Shown: piece by piece, positions 10,564 to 22,168 of the stretch
Numbering within the stretch: position 1 is the stretch's first letter
Layout of the letters: each line of letters begins with the position of its first letter
Source: Wyeomyia smithii
Taxonomy: Eukaryota > Arthropoda > Insecta > Diptera > Culicidae
Reading direction: 5' to 3'
NCBI RefSeq assembly: GCF_029784165.1
Contig: NC_073694.1
Span: forward strand, 24,252,506-24,316,505
Length of the DNA stretch: 64,000 nt
The notes under the pieces: generated by a model
What the model was told of the DNA's origin: nothing
Databases searched by the model: none
Seen by the model: the letters and a program-made list of their open reading frames with translations, nothing else
Translations under genes and position numbers: made by a program

Positions 10564-11877
10564 TTACATGTGGTTTGGAGTGAAAATTTCCATTCCGTAC
10601 AGTCATTGTAACAATTGATTGTATATAACATTTGGTACGATACACACATTCCTCAGTACACAGCCGTTCTATTGCCGAGTTTGCTTTTCTTTGCGAGAAA
10701 GTTATTATTTTTAGTCATACCGGCTTTTTTGAACAGCCGCCACACGGCATTCGTCTTAATCAAATGAAACAGGAAAAAAACATCTCCGGTGGATTTGAGA
10801 TGTTACCGAAATGCTGTTTGAGTAGTGCTGACAGAAACGTCTCTATGAAAAAAAAAATAGTTTCCCCCCTCTTCTACACTGGTTATTCCGAAAACATCCT
10901 CCAAACAATGCCGAATCAACACACGAAATACATATTTCGTTTCCTTTTTTGATACTCTGCTGTGAATAAGTTGTTAATGTGATTACCCGACTGCTAGCGG
11001 GGTACAGAAAATGTATTCTTAGAAAACAGTAAAAAAAGACTGTACTCTTCGAATAACTGTTTTCAAGAATTTTTTTTTGTTCAATGTTTTATTTTTATTT
11101 TATTTTTTCAACATTGTTGTCTGAATACTTTAATATTTATTTCCTCAACTTATACTGTTTTTATATTTTTTTAATTTAATTTTTCCACATTTGTTTTGCA
11201 CTTTTTGATATTCTTTGATATTTTTTTTTCACAATTTTTTGAACACATATTTTATGCTTCTTTGATTGAAAATACTAATCAAATGATATTGCTCTTATAA
11301 CACTAGGCAATGTTAACGTGTCCTTAAACGCAACTTTTGCATGATTCACATACCTGTCAAAGTTAACCCTTGCATGCCCGGTGCAATTTTTCATATTTTC
11401 GAAAAATTCTTCTAACTCAGTCAAAACTCAGTCAAATTAATTACGTTAAATTTGGACAAGTAAGTAAAGTTTGATAAAGCTCAAAAAATGAAATTTTTAA
11501 CAGTGATCATTCCATACCAGTAAAGAAATACTGATCAATTCGCAGGAAACCACAATGATTTTAATTTCAGAGCTAGTTTTTGAGCTTTTGCAACAAACCG
11601 AATTCGGTCTAACGGAAATCGGTCTAACGACGATCAAATAAGAGCAAATTTAGCAACAAGCAGCTCGTGAACCAAAATAAACAAATTTTAACCTGAAATA
11701 TCGTTATTTTCGTTTCCAAACTAGCTGTAAATGATATTTTTCAGTACAAAAATCATCATTTATCCTTAGAATATCGAAAAAAAGCACATTGCCAACAGAA
11801 TGTATGGATTCAATGGTGATCAATTTCATCCCAATTTACCTCATAGTACCTTATATAATTATCGAATTTATTTCATG
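10564..11877. other. No gene recognised
   Basis: Contains a TATATAA word near 10620 followed about 30 bases on by CTCAGTACA, which could be a chance promoter-like pair. A 106-codon open frame at 10632-10952 has no recognisable motif. T-rich sequence lies at about 11050-11260, and GGTCTAACG is repeated near 11610-11630. Confidence 0.4.
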
Positions 11878-11951
11878 AGTAGACGATAGAAATTTCACCA
11901 ATAGCCATAGAGGTTACTCTATGGCTATTGGTGAAATTTCTATCGTCTACT
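11878..11951. repeat. Perfect 35-bp-arm palindrome with 4-base loop
   Basis: The left arm 11878-11912 and right arm 11917-11951 are exact reverse complements separated by GTTA. The arms include CACCAATAGCCATAGAG, which appears a third time in direct orientation at 11956-11972. The DNA could extrude a cruciform and the RNA a 35-bp hairpin. Confidence 0.95.
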
Positions 11952-12504
11952 TCACCACCAATAGCCATAGAGTACTGGAGCACATACCAGTTCTTGTTTT
12001 AAATTTATACTATTTCGGGAAAAATGTACATGAAGCTAGGTAATTGGAAATTGTTATAAAAATTGATCAATTTCACCCCGTTCCATGGTATGTTTTCAGA
12101 ACTATTTTTTTGGCAGTTTTTTGATAATTTTGTATAACCTATTTTACACTGATTTGTTACATACATATTATAGTCACGTTTTTAAACTTCCTGCCATTTT
12201 CTAAATTTCCTTACAAACTCGAAAAACTAAGCTGCATTCAAAAAAAGCAGGAAAGGAACGCAAAAAATAGTTATCGAGATGGGAAAATATGAACAAGTTT
12301 CAAAAACGAGTGTAAATTGGAAGTAAAACACAGCAAACGAGGTTTAAAAAATAACAGCAAAAACTATAATCAACCAATGAAACACAAACACTCGAAAAAA
12401 TAATTGATTCTGAGTAAACAAGTTCATTAAGGCAGACACTGTGTGCAGCAGGGGAAGCGAAAAATAAGCGAACTGAAAATAAGATACAGATTAGGACAAA
12501 TATA

Positions 12505-12583
12505 CCGCATCCAGGCGGGACTTGAACCCGCAATCTCCCTGTCTCCGGCATGGTGTTTTGACCAATTAAACTACGGGAGACGG
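12505..12583 (-). repeat. tRNA-like sequence (SINE head or tRNA pseudogene)
   Basis: On the minus strand it carries an A box TAGTTTAATTGG and a B box GGTTCAAGTCC in tRNA spacing. The 5' end CCGTCTC pairs with the 3' end GATGCGG except at one position, and the T arm (GCGGG/CCCGC) is perfect. The anticodon arm does not form a clean 5-bp stem, so I call it tRNA-derived and not a working tRNA. No 3' CCA-adjacent poly-T terminator stands out. It differs from the SINE family at 10402. Confidence 0.6.
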
Positions 12584-15500
12584 TGGTACTGTTCCACAAC
12601 CCACATGCGTATCACATTTTACTGCCGACTTTTTCTATTGCTCATCCCTAACTACGCACACTGCTGTGCAAGCGTTATTTATACGACTGAACGGAATGTC
12701 TCATCACACACACACGAGAGTCAGCTGACGCTGATAACTGATAATGAGTCTATAAAACTCTGTGTGATCGAGACCAAAGTCAGTCTGAGTCTAAGCAAAC
12801 GACCAAGAAAAAAAAATTTAAGTTAAGATATAGAATAATTAAAGCTAAAAAGAAGAGCACTAAGAAAATACAAGAAATTTGCAGGTCGCACAAATTGGGA
12901 AGATTATGAAAAAGATCAGATAAAGTAGAATAAGTACAAAAAGAGGTAGTCAGGCAAACACATAATACACATAAACTATTAACCAACTAATACAAAAACA
13001 TATTTAGACGGAAGAAAAATCAAATAAACTGAAAAAAAATTGATTAAAAATTGTTTACAGCAAAGAAATTAAAAGAGTTGAATTATGAAAGATAAGAGTC
13101 ACCGAATGTACAAAGACAAACCAAATCAAGGTATGTGCAATCAGTCAAGCAGGAAAATAAACACCCAATAGGAAAACAAATAAAAATTTATCAAAACGGA
13201 AAAGCAAAAAAAAACACAAATCTAGGAGTCAAAAACAAAAAGCATAATCACAAACAAACGAGTCGTGAAAATTGAAAATATTAAACACAATTCTATCACT
13301 TTTTCGACACTTTGTTGGAGTTTGTAAAACATTTTTTTATGATTTACGTCGTTTAAAGCTAGTGTTTTAAAACTTTCAATGAAACCACATAGGGGTAGCG
13401 ATTGGTCACTATTTCGAAGCTAAATAAAATCAGACTGTTCGGTGTTAGAGGTACTACTACGCATGGGTTTATTCTAAGACGCCCACCAATCCCGCACTTT
13501 AACCCTTCCCTCACGCTAAAATCCAGGAACAAATTACTATATAGTTGTTGCTACTGATAAGATGACAACAACCAAAAAGTAATAAAGTTACGCGCTTGTA
13601 TGCAGTTTTGTAGGAAACATACAAGCAAGAGCCGTGTTGCATGTGTAAGCGAGACATCATCTGCTGTGTTTGTATTAATGCAGCGATCTAATTCATTTAA
13701 GACACGACAGTGTGTGTTGTAAAACGACTGGTGATGAGGATAATTTTTCATTTACCTTTTCAAGTAAAAGTTTTGCAAGCAGTTGTAACCGTTTATCATT
13801 AGATACTCGTGATCTTGCAACATGTGCAAATTATATGACAGTAAGGGTTGTTACTCAACAAGAGTAGAATTTTATTACTTGATAAGTCATAGATTTGTTA
13901 CACGAAGGAAAATATTTTTGAAATACTCTCCAAGTAATAAATTGAACTTTTGCGTGTAGTTATAGCAGCTATTTGGCTGGGAAAAAATATAGGTAGGTAT
14001 GATAGCATGGCAGGTATAATCGATTAAATAGTTAATTATACCACAAAAACAGCGCGTTAGATTTGTATCATGCTCTTAGCGATAATTTATAACAACAAGG
14101 GAAAAAATTCTCAAAAATAAGTTCTGAGTGAAAATGATAAAATATTCAAACGTTCATAACTTTTTTTTTCTATTTTACCATCACCAAATTTTGACAGATG
14201 GTAATACATACTGTCGTCTTCAATGCGTAAAAAATTAGATTTTTAAAAAAGGTACTTTTTGAGATATTTTAGATTTTGTGACAATTTGGAATGTTTGGCC
14301 CAGATAAAAATGTATGTAGTGTATATATTTTTTTTAGAATTGCAATTTTATTACGTACAACTTTGCTGAAGACACCATTTCAATCAAACAAGTCATTTTT
14401 CCGATACAAAATATTTTATTCATCAGTAACATTTTTGGATAGGCCCTTCTGAAACAGCACTCGTGAGTCTTCATGAAGAACTGATAGTGTAGAATGACCT
14501 CTTTATCAACTGGGAAAAACTGTGCAAAATTTCAGCGAAATCGGGAAGGACATCCTAAAAACACTTTATTTTTATTTATTTTCCATAGAATGCCTCAGCA
14601 AACATGACGATCATATACACACGCAACCGGCACCCTCGCAGACAAATGGCTTATAGCAAACTTAACAGATCCGGACAATATTACTAACATGACCGGACAT
14701 ATTCAGTCCGTCTGCTGTGCCGATTTCGGATCGAGCTAGTTTCCAGTAAGAGTCTCCCGTTCTCTGCTGTAGTAATTGGTTATACAATGAAGACACAATT
14801 TCTAAATGCTAGCTTTTATACGTGACTACTGAGAGTTAAGCTTTCGGTTGGCGTGTCTCTGTGGAGTGTAAACAACAACAACAACAAATTGGTTATGAAG
14901 TCAAATCGTTTGTATATCTTAGTTTTGGCTGTGTCGTAGAGGAAGGTCATGTTTCAGCTCTCTGATTGGTCGAAATATGCGTTCATCACAGGGTGGCGAA
15001 AAATTTTTCACAACTAAATTTCCTGATTTTCCCTGAAATATAACATTAATTTCCCTGATATTTTTCTACATTCTGTACAAAAAAGTGCAACGTAGATGAA
15101 CGCAACTCTGGAATTCCAATGACTCAATTGGATATTGTTAGCATCACAAAATCACAATTTTCCGTATTTTGGTGGATGCACAGCTAATTTTCCATTCGAG
15201 TGCTGTAAGAATGAAGGCAATTCGTTGGAAACTGACTGAGTTTTAAGCATTTGAAAGTGGACAATTTTCGTGATGCTCTCGATATTTTCGGTTTTTCAAT
15301 TTATACCCCTATATATGATGCCGTAAAGCGTAATCCTACGTTAAAATACGTTATAGAAATATACTACTAGTAAAACATAATAATGTGTGAACATTAAAAA
15401 CCATTATGTTAATTATGTTAAAAATGTGTAAACAAAAAAAAAACAATTATGTTTCAGAATGAATGAAAAGCGTACAAACAATTGAACATCAAAAACTAAT

Positions 15501-15766
15501 TTAAGAAAAAGAAGAAAAATAGGAAAACAAAAACAACATAGATGGAAGCATCAACACACATTTTCATATTATAAAGATTGGAAACCAGGAAATGGAAAAC
15601 ACTCGATTCAAACGAAAACTTGAGAAACACTTAATGCACAATAGTCCAGAAACCGAATTAGGGAGGAAATTTGGGTTTAGAGCTCTATAGCAATATTTTA
15701 GAGAAAAACTTTCTTCTTCAAAGTTGCTACATATGATAAAGCGCTTGTTAAAAATTTTCAAAAATT
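12584..15766. other. No gene recognised; A-rich block and repeat-like pieces
   Basis: About 12780-13290 is A-rich on the plus strand. About 14100-14560 reads like a dispersed repeat (CAAAATTTCAGCGAAATCGG near 14527 is a phrase I associate with mosquito repeats), but its ends were not found. Near 14992 CAGGGTGGCGAAAAATTT followed by repeated TTTCCCTGA words resembles the end of a short inverted-repeat element; a related fragment sits near 31070. No coding motif was seen in any frame. Confidence 0.35.
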
Positions 15767-16026
15767 GGGGTGACCCGAATTGTCGATGAAATCATGTATT
15801 TAACTTTCATATCTTTGTAGATAGAAGAAAAAGTTATTCTACAATATTATAGCTCCGTTATTCTCAAGCAACTTTGCTGGAAAAAGTTTTTTCGATCTTT
15901 GAAAATAAGCGATTTAGATTGGAAAAAATACTTCGCTTTAATTTTTTTATTGTAGAACAACTTTTTCTTTTATTCACAAAGATAGAAAAGTTAGATACTC
16001 GATTTCATCAAAATTTGGTTCACCCT
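15767..16026. mobile_element. Fold-back (long inverted repeat) element, 260 bp
   Basis: The arm 15767-15845 (GGGGTGACCCGAATTGTCGA onward) matches the reverse complement of 15949-16026. Shared blocks are GATGAAATC, TATCTTTGT, AGAAAAAGTT and TTCTACAAT in the same order, leaving a loop of about 100 bases. The arms are about 78 bp and roughly four-fifths identical by eye. Structure and size fit a MITE or fold-back insertion; there is no open frame of note. Confidence 0.7.
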
Positions 16027-16239
16027 AGTTTTAGACAATTCCAAAACTATTACACGTATTTGGAAGAACTTAATAATTTTCATCAGAATACAACCTCGAT
16101 TATAAGCCGCTGCAGATGCGCAGTAGTGTTATGTTCACCACAATTCGATGATACTGTGCATATTATTGTAAAAGTTCGGCACGTCATGCTTAGAAAATTC
16201 ACAACACGTCATTAAAAACAATATAAGACGATTATAGCT

Positions 16240-17000
16240 TGACTACACAGCAGGATTTCGAACTTCATACTTATGTCTGCTACAGTTAACGTCAGCACTG
16301 GCAGAATTTTTCCCCAGTCGCACATCAGCAAAATGCAACACGCAACAGTAGTACTACTGGTATCTGCTCCCATCCATCATCCTATATATATTGTTGCGTT
16401 TGTGACAACCCAAGCGGTTCGATTTCGCTGGATGACCAAACGAAACGAGATTCATTTTCCGTACATTCGTATGGAATAAACTATATAACTTACAAAAAAA
16501 GGTGGAGCCTCTCACAACATAGCTCAGAAATAAACATCAAATACAGAAAGCGAGCTTGTGATTGGATTGTCGCTGCTTTTCCATTTGAGTTCTGGTTTTT
16601 TTTTTCACTGGTTTTTAATTGGAAAGTTATGCCAAATATTATACCTGAAGTTTAGGAAAAATATCTCCAATCGATTTAGACATTAGTGTTCAAGACCTGT
16701 TTAGTAAAAGCAACGTTGAATGCATTCATAACGACACATGGCAAATACCTACAATTCTATGTTATATTTTTCTGTTCTCAGCTTTCGAAGCGAGCTGGTG
16801 ATTGGTTGAATGCTACGAAACTAAACGAAATTTATTGATTTTCAGTTCAACTTTTTACCAATTTACTTTAAAAAAGTAATGCTAATTATTATACCACAAG
16901 TTTGAGGCAACCTTCAAAACAATGGCATTTAAAATCTGTTCAGGGGTAGTAATTAAATATGCTTTTTGAGAAGCCACATTTTCGTTACATTTTTCACAGC
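16240..17000 (-). repeat. CCAAT-bearing tandem repeat module, copy A
   Basis: Two units of roughly 240 bp begin with GCGAGCTTGTGATTGG (about 16550) and GCGAGCTGGTGATTGG (about 16790). Each carries an inverted CCAAT and a block like AAATCTGTTCAGGGGTA. The same words occur in opposite orientation at 31240-31640. Upstream, CTACAGTTAACGTCAGCA near 16280 echoes CAGTCACAGTTAACAAG at 31640 in inverted form. This looks like a diverged, inverted copy of one promoter-like repeat module. Confidence 0.55.
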
Positions 17001-17743
17001 TCTCTACTTGTGCAATTTTTCATTTATTTTTGAAGCTTTATCTATTCTCTTTTGACATTTTGTCACTTTATTTTAAAGTTTTTTCATTCATTTTGACACT
17101 TGTGTACAGGCGATATATGAGCGAACGATGTCTAGGAGAGTTAAGAGCGGCTACTAAATATGCTCTCGATTTCTGAACTCATCTAGGCCACTCGCAACGC
17201 TGAGTACCTTGGGCGATGGTACTGACTGACCTTCTTTTCAATAATTGTTCGTATGCACAGATTTTTGCGGTTTTTCATTTCAATCCTAGTTGAAGACAGC
17301 AGAAGGTTGTATACTAGTATGCATTATGGTTGTTGGTATTTCATCACCTGATAGAAGACCGATTCTCAAACATAGTGACGGAACCGTGTGAACTAATGTG
17401 AGAAGAACGATGGGTGGGTGACGTTACATCCGCCCCTCTTCTCATATGATATGAGTCTTCTTGAAGAGAATGGCCAAAATAAGCCTGTTATGCTGGCCTC
17501 TAGGTAGGAATAATATTTGTATAACTCTGTATATGAGTTTTCGATTTTTTTTTGTGAAAACCCTGCTTCTTGCTGGTCGTCATTCGTCATTCAGTAGAAT
17601 TATATGCTTAATACGTTGTGAGCCGAATGATCTTTCGATAATCTTTGGACCTCTTCTGCCTTCCAACTCCCCGCAATTGATTCCTTATTCTTAGTTATGC
17701 ATTGGGGTTTATAATCTATTCCTCTTAGCATCTTTCTCATCGG

Positions 17744-17775
<32 letters not shown>

Positions 17776-19093
17776 GTATTATTATTGTCTTGTCATTTCT
17801 TGTAGGCGAACCCTACTTATTCGTATTATTAACTCTATAACTTCGAAAGTCTCAAAATGTACATGTCGAAAAAACAAAAAAATCCACAAGTCTGGAAGTC
17901 TAAAAGTGTAAAAGTGGAATATTTTAAATGTTTGAAAGACAAAAAGTCTAAACTTCTAGAGTGTTTTTTTATATTCGTCACTAGTTATCATATGCTTTTT
18001 CTAGATGTTTGTTTCAACCCATTTTAATACTTTTAACACGTTTTTCACATTATCTTCGTAACATTTCCATACGTTTGACATTTTTGTAGGCATCTCTGAA
18101 ACTTTTGTCGACAATCTTTTGACTTATTTTGGACACTTATTTATATTCTTACGACATTTTAGACCCTTTTTAAAAATAAAGAAGATACTAAAAGGATTAC
18201 AATTTGAGCCAAGAAGGATAAAATTATTTAAAACTGATGCAAAATACAATTTTATTATAAACCAGAAAATAGCAACAAAAATACCAAATAATAGAAAACA
18301 TAGAAAAGTATTACATCTACACTCTCAAAAGAGAGACAAAATGAAAAATAAAAATCAGCAAATCAGAACAAAACTAACAAGAAACATAATAAGAGAGAAA
18401 GAATCGAGGAAAAAACAAAAAAAGAAGAACAACTGTGTAACTCTAACTCTGCAGAACACAATTGAGAACAACTGATTAACGGATGATTTTACAGTACTAA
18501 CACTTTTTTGTCAGTGGATTTTTTATTTAATTTTTTTTCCACACTTTTATATCATCCCTTGAAATTTTGTTCTGAAGTTTTAAGCACTTTTTTGTGACTT
18601 TTTTAAGTAATTGTTCATTTTCAACACTTTGAGCTGGTATTTTCAACACTCTTTTGACTCATTTAGGCAATTTTAAATATTTTTGTAACATATTTTGTAA
18701 CGTTCATTTTTTATAGTAAAAACAAAACATTGTAAATTTGGACTAAAAAAGTACTATCTGGAGTTGAATCAGATGACATCAATTCAACTATGAACCAGAA
18801 AAAAAAAAAATCGTAATAAACAGAAAATTAAAAAAAAAAATTTTTATACCTGCTATGCAAATTAACAAAAAAGTTAGAAGCCGAAAAGTTATATGGACAG
18901 AAAACATACGAGAGTAAACAATCCTAAGAAAATCAGAAACGACGAACAAATTTAACAGAGAGCATAGAGAAAGTATGCCTAATTGCCTACCTCAATTGCT
19001 AGAAGAAACCACTTGATGCTTTAAGAAAAGAGTATACAAATTTACATTAAATTATTTCATCTAAAATGTTCAAACTATCCAAACTATTCGCAG
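17001..19093. other. AT-rich region upstream of the first exon seen; alternating A-rich and T-rich blocks
   Basis: Contains T-rich GACA-type tracts (about 17030-17110, 17990-18180 and 18500-18715), a TTA/ATT microsatellite at about 17741-17789, and an A-rich block at about 18180-18475 with abrupt borders against the T-rich tracts. It is probably intron of the PDZ gene, since the exon at 19094 begins behind a splice acceptor. Confidence 0.5.
17741..17789. repeat. (TTA)n microsatellite
   Basis: Interrupted trinucleotide repeat of TTA/ATT with occasional AGT. Confidence 0.9.
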
Positions 19094-20033
19094 GAGTTCG
19101 AGATCATCCTCACCAAGCAGCAGGGTTCGCTGGGTTTCACCTTGCGCAAGGAGGACGAATCCGTGCTGGGACACTGCGTGCGGGCGCTGGTGCGCGATCC
19201 GGCCCTTAACGATGGCCGCATCAAACCAGGCGACAAGATCGTAGCCGTGAACGATGTTCCTATCTCGCAGATGACCCACGAAGAAGCTGTGATATTTCTA
19301 CGGCAGGCTGCCGATGTCGTCAAGCTACGTCTCTACCGAGATCAAGCTCAAACGCCTCTGTCCGGTCAATCGCCTCTCACGGTTGGTGGTGGAATGGAGG
19401 AATGTCCTGCCGGAATTTGCTCATCAGCATCCACGTCTACCGTTGGACATGGATCCGGAAGACCCAAGCCGAACCTTCGGCCGGAAGCACTGAACCTGCT
19501 AACGGATATTGCCCATCGCAAGCAATCGGCCAATAGCAACAATTCCGGTGGAGGTTCAACCAGTTCTTCCTCCGTGAAATCTAGTAACGCTTCGCCTCGA
19601 CGGCTGCGGCGAGGTTTACCCCCGACACCACAGTCGAAGAAGTCTTACGACAACCATGGCTTTCAACATTCCGGTGGCGATTCGATGTCCAACTATTCAG
19701 ACTCGGAAACATCCACGATCGTGAGCCAGGGCAGCTCGTATCTGCAGCACCATCATCATCCGCACCATCACCACCAACAGCCGCAGATGGTCCCGGCGGC
19801 GGGTGTCTTCCACAGTGCATCGTGCAGATCCTGCAGTGGAACGGCGGCCTTTCCTCCGGTTCAAACACCGAACCTGGATGAGTTGTATTACTGTGATGAC
19901 GAGATCGACGCAGAAAGTCTGTACGAGGGTGAAAATGGTGACGAACAACAGCGTAGACCGAACTTTCTTGATTTGGCTGGTGAAAGTGGAAGCACTCCGA
20001 CGTCTTCTCGGAAGCCGAGGTTTCAGTTCTCCG
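19094..20033 (+). CDS. PDZ scaffold protein, exon with first PDZ domain (gene partial at 5' end)
   Basis: First of five exons that join in frame into 636 residues plus stop. An AG acceptor (19092-19093) precedes GAG TTC GAG, and a GTAAGT donor starts at 20034 (phase 1). Residues 1-86 form a PDZ domain: EFEIILTK, then the carboxylate-binding loop GSLGFTLR, then INDGRI-like NDGRIKPGDKIVAVND, with a histidine at the start of the second helix (MTHEEAVIFL), which favours class I C-terminal ligands. The rest is a low-complexity linker: Ser/Thr-rich, a histidine run (HHHHPHHHHQQPQ) and an acidic patch. Codons are GC-rich at third positions, unlike all flanking DNA. PDZ proteins assemble junctional or signalling complexes at membranes. 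The insect protein big bang (bbg) is my best guess for the orthologue, not confirmed. Upstream exons were not found. Confidence 0.9.
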
Positions 20034-20102
20034 GTAAGTCACCGTTTGATCAATCGATTTTCATCCGTTTGTAACTTGCTTTCTTTTCTCGAATTCAAAC
20101 AG

Positions 20103-20423
20103 TCGCCAACACAAACGCGTACGAGCTAAACAACCTCGATAACGAAGCCCTGGATGCTCCGGCGGTTTACGCTCTTAACGGAACCGAACAGGGAGCACCG
20201 CCTGCCGGAGGGAACGGCGATCAGTTCATGAGTCTTCCCTGCGAAACATTCCTGGTGGCGTGCAAAACCGAAAACGACCTGAACGCGGACTCGACCGACG
20301 CCATCTACGTGAAGCACTTCGCCCACAAATCGCCACTCTATTCGTCGTTTAATGTCCCGCTGAAGGACAACGCCGGTGGCAGCGTGAGCGTCAGCGAGGT
20401 TGTGGACGCCGTCGAGAAAGGAG
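20103..20423 (+). CDS. PDZ scaffold protein, second exon seen (linker)
   Basis: Follows a 69-base intron (GTAAGT...AG at 20034-20102). It opens in phase 1, completing a valine codon, and reads ANTNAYELNNLDNEALDAP through to VVDAVEKG, ending at a GTAAGT donor at 20424, again phase 1. It encodes the inter-PDZ linker and has no known domain. FMSLPCETFLVACKTENDLN and YVKHFAHKSPLYSSFNVPL look ordered and may be conserved. Third-position GC bias continues, supporting a real exon. Confidence 0.85.
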
Positions 20424-20922
20424 GTAAGTTAATTTATCTATCCGCTAATGAATCGAAACGACGCGACGGCCGGCGGTGGCGTTCCTTTCGAATCTTCCGC
20501 GAGACAACGGAGCTGTCATAAACTTTTGATTTTTCATCTATTTTTCTTCCGATTTGGACAAATGTTCACCGCCGCGAGGAAACTCGTTAAAAAGTGTGCC
20601 GGCCCTTCCGGTTTACCTCTCGATCTGCTGCGTCTTTAGGACTAAAGAGACAGAGAAATATAAAACTTTGGCTCCATCTTAGCCACAACTATTGCCGGTT
20701 CGTCTTCTTGAGAAACACCGGAAAGTTTTATTCCCCTTCATTCCGTCGTCGTCGTCGTACCTGTCGCAGCTTGTGACCAACTGTGAAACTGCTGCCTCAG
20801 CAGCAGCAGCAACTACTTCAATTGTGAATTTATTTAAATTATGCCGTCTCTTATCTTGCGGGAAATTGTTCCAAACTTTCAGTCCAAACTTGTGTCAGTC
20901 CTTAGTTGAGAATGGTTATTGC

Positions 20923-20943
20923 TGATGATGATGATGATGATGA
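20923..20943. repeat. (GAT)n microsatellite
   Basis: Seven TGA/GAT units within the large intron, followed by GACTACGACGATGA. Confidence 0.85.
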
Positions 20944-21599
20944 CTACGACGATGAAGCGATAGTAGAAAGCGGACGCTAACAAAGTGAAAGGCAGGTTTC
21001 CTATGCACTTTCGTTTCGAATCCGGAAGCCACCGCCAACTGTGCCGAGTTCGGAGTCAATTGAATGGAACGATTATGAGATGGTAAGAGTGGTTTAATTG
21101 TAGCTTGCATTACGGTTCAACTTCAAAACGGGTGGAAAATTCAGCCTTCCGGGCGTTTACAAGAACTTGATGAGTATTTTATTGAATTTCTTACCTCTCA
21201 AGGTAAGCTGAAATGATCGATAGAAGAGCATATTGCACGTGCTACATTCGCAATGTAAGACACGATTCATATCGGAGTAATGGGACACTTCTATCGGAAA
21301 CTGTCTTTGCATAAACAGACATGTGAGAGAAGACGATGTGGCATAACAAGTTTTTGTTTATAGTTTCTTGCCAAGAGGTGGAAATTTTTCACTATGTACA
21401 GTGAACATCGATAACCAACTACAAGAATACTGACTGAACAACTTGTGTTTGGAGTTTTTACTTCCGGAAACGGAAAGGCAAACTAGTCAAGTTTATCTTT
21501 ATTGGAAAAAGTTATTTATGATGATTGATTCATATTTCAATTTTTGCTGAACGAGAAGAAAAAAAAACTAATCATAAAATTCAGTCTACCTCTTGTTGA

Positions 21600-21936
21600 C
21601 GACTTCCAATACTTTTTTTAACTTTCATAATAATTTTTAGATTTTTTATTTTTCTCATACTTTCTTGGCAAGTTTGTACCATTTTGCTCACATTTATCTT
21701 TTCCCTTGACAACTTTATACCACACTTTTAACTAATTTAGAATTTTTAGACACTTCTCATGTATTTTTTTTTTCTCTAATCTAGGTCTTTTTTCACACTT
21801 TTTTCAGACTTTCCTGATGCTTTTAGTACCCTCAATTTTTTTCCAAATTACATATGTTACTTATTTACAATTTTCTAAAAAAAACTTTTCGACACTTTGA
21901 AAGTGTTCTTATTATTTATTTTGACTTTTTGCACAT
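21600..21936. repeat. T-rich GACA-type tract, left of the Juan-like insertion
   Basis: Words such as TTTTTTCACACTTTTTTCAG and TTTTCGACACTTTG. The tract continues on the other side of the insertion at 26296, since the 14-bp target duplication GACTTTTTGCACAT is itself a unit of the tract (21923-21936 and 26296-26309). The insertion therefore split one array. Confidence 0.75.
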
Positions 21937-22168
21937 TGTTTTTTTTTTTTTTTTAAGGGGGGATTTGCTTAAGTATTTATGATAAATATTAGTAAATAAT
22001 GAGTATGTGTGTCCAATCACAAATGGTGACTTCTCAACACTGTTAGAAATTTGTAATTTCAATTGTTAGGATTTGTTTGCTTTCGCAATTAGGACTTATC
22101 ATTCGTAGGGATTTAAACCTACTTGTCAGAAAAGGGGAAGTAAACTTACAACTAACTTAATTGCTAAC

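Noticed and set aside
10632..10952. 106-codon open frame after a TATA-like word
   Set aside because: No domain, no codon bias and no neighbouring exon; within expectation for AT-rich DNA of this length.
12505..12583. Functional tRNA gene
   Set aside because: Pol III boxes are good, but the anticodon stem does not pair properly and the acceptor has a mismatch; kept as tRNA-derived.
15874..16215. 113-codon open frame
   Set aside because: Its first half is one arm of the fold-back element, so the frame follows repeat structure and not coding.
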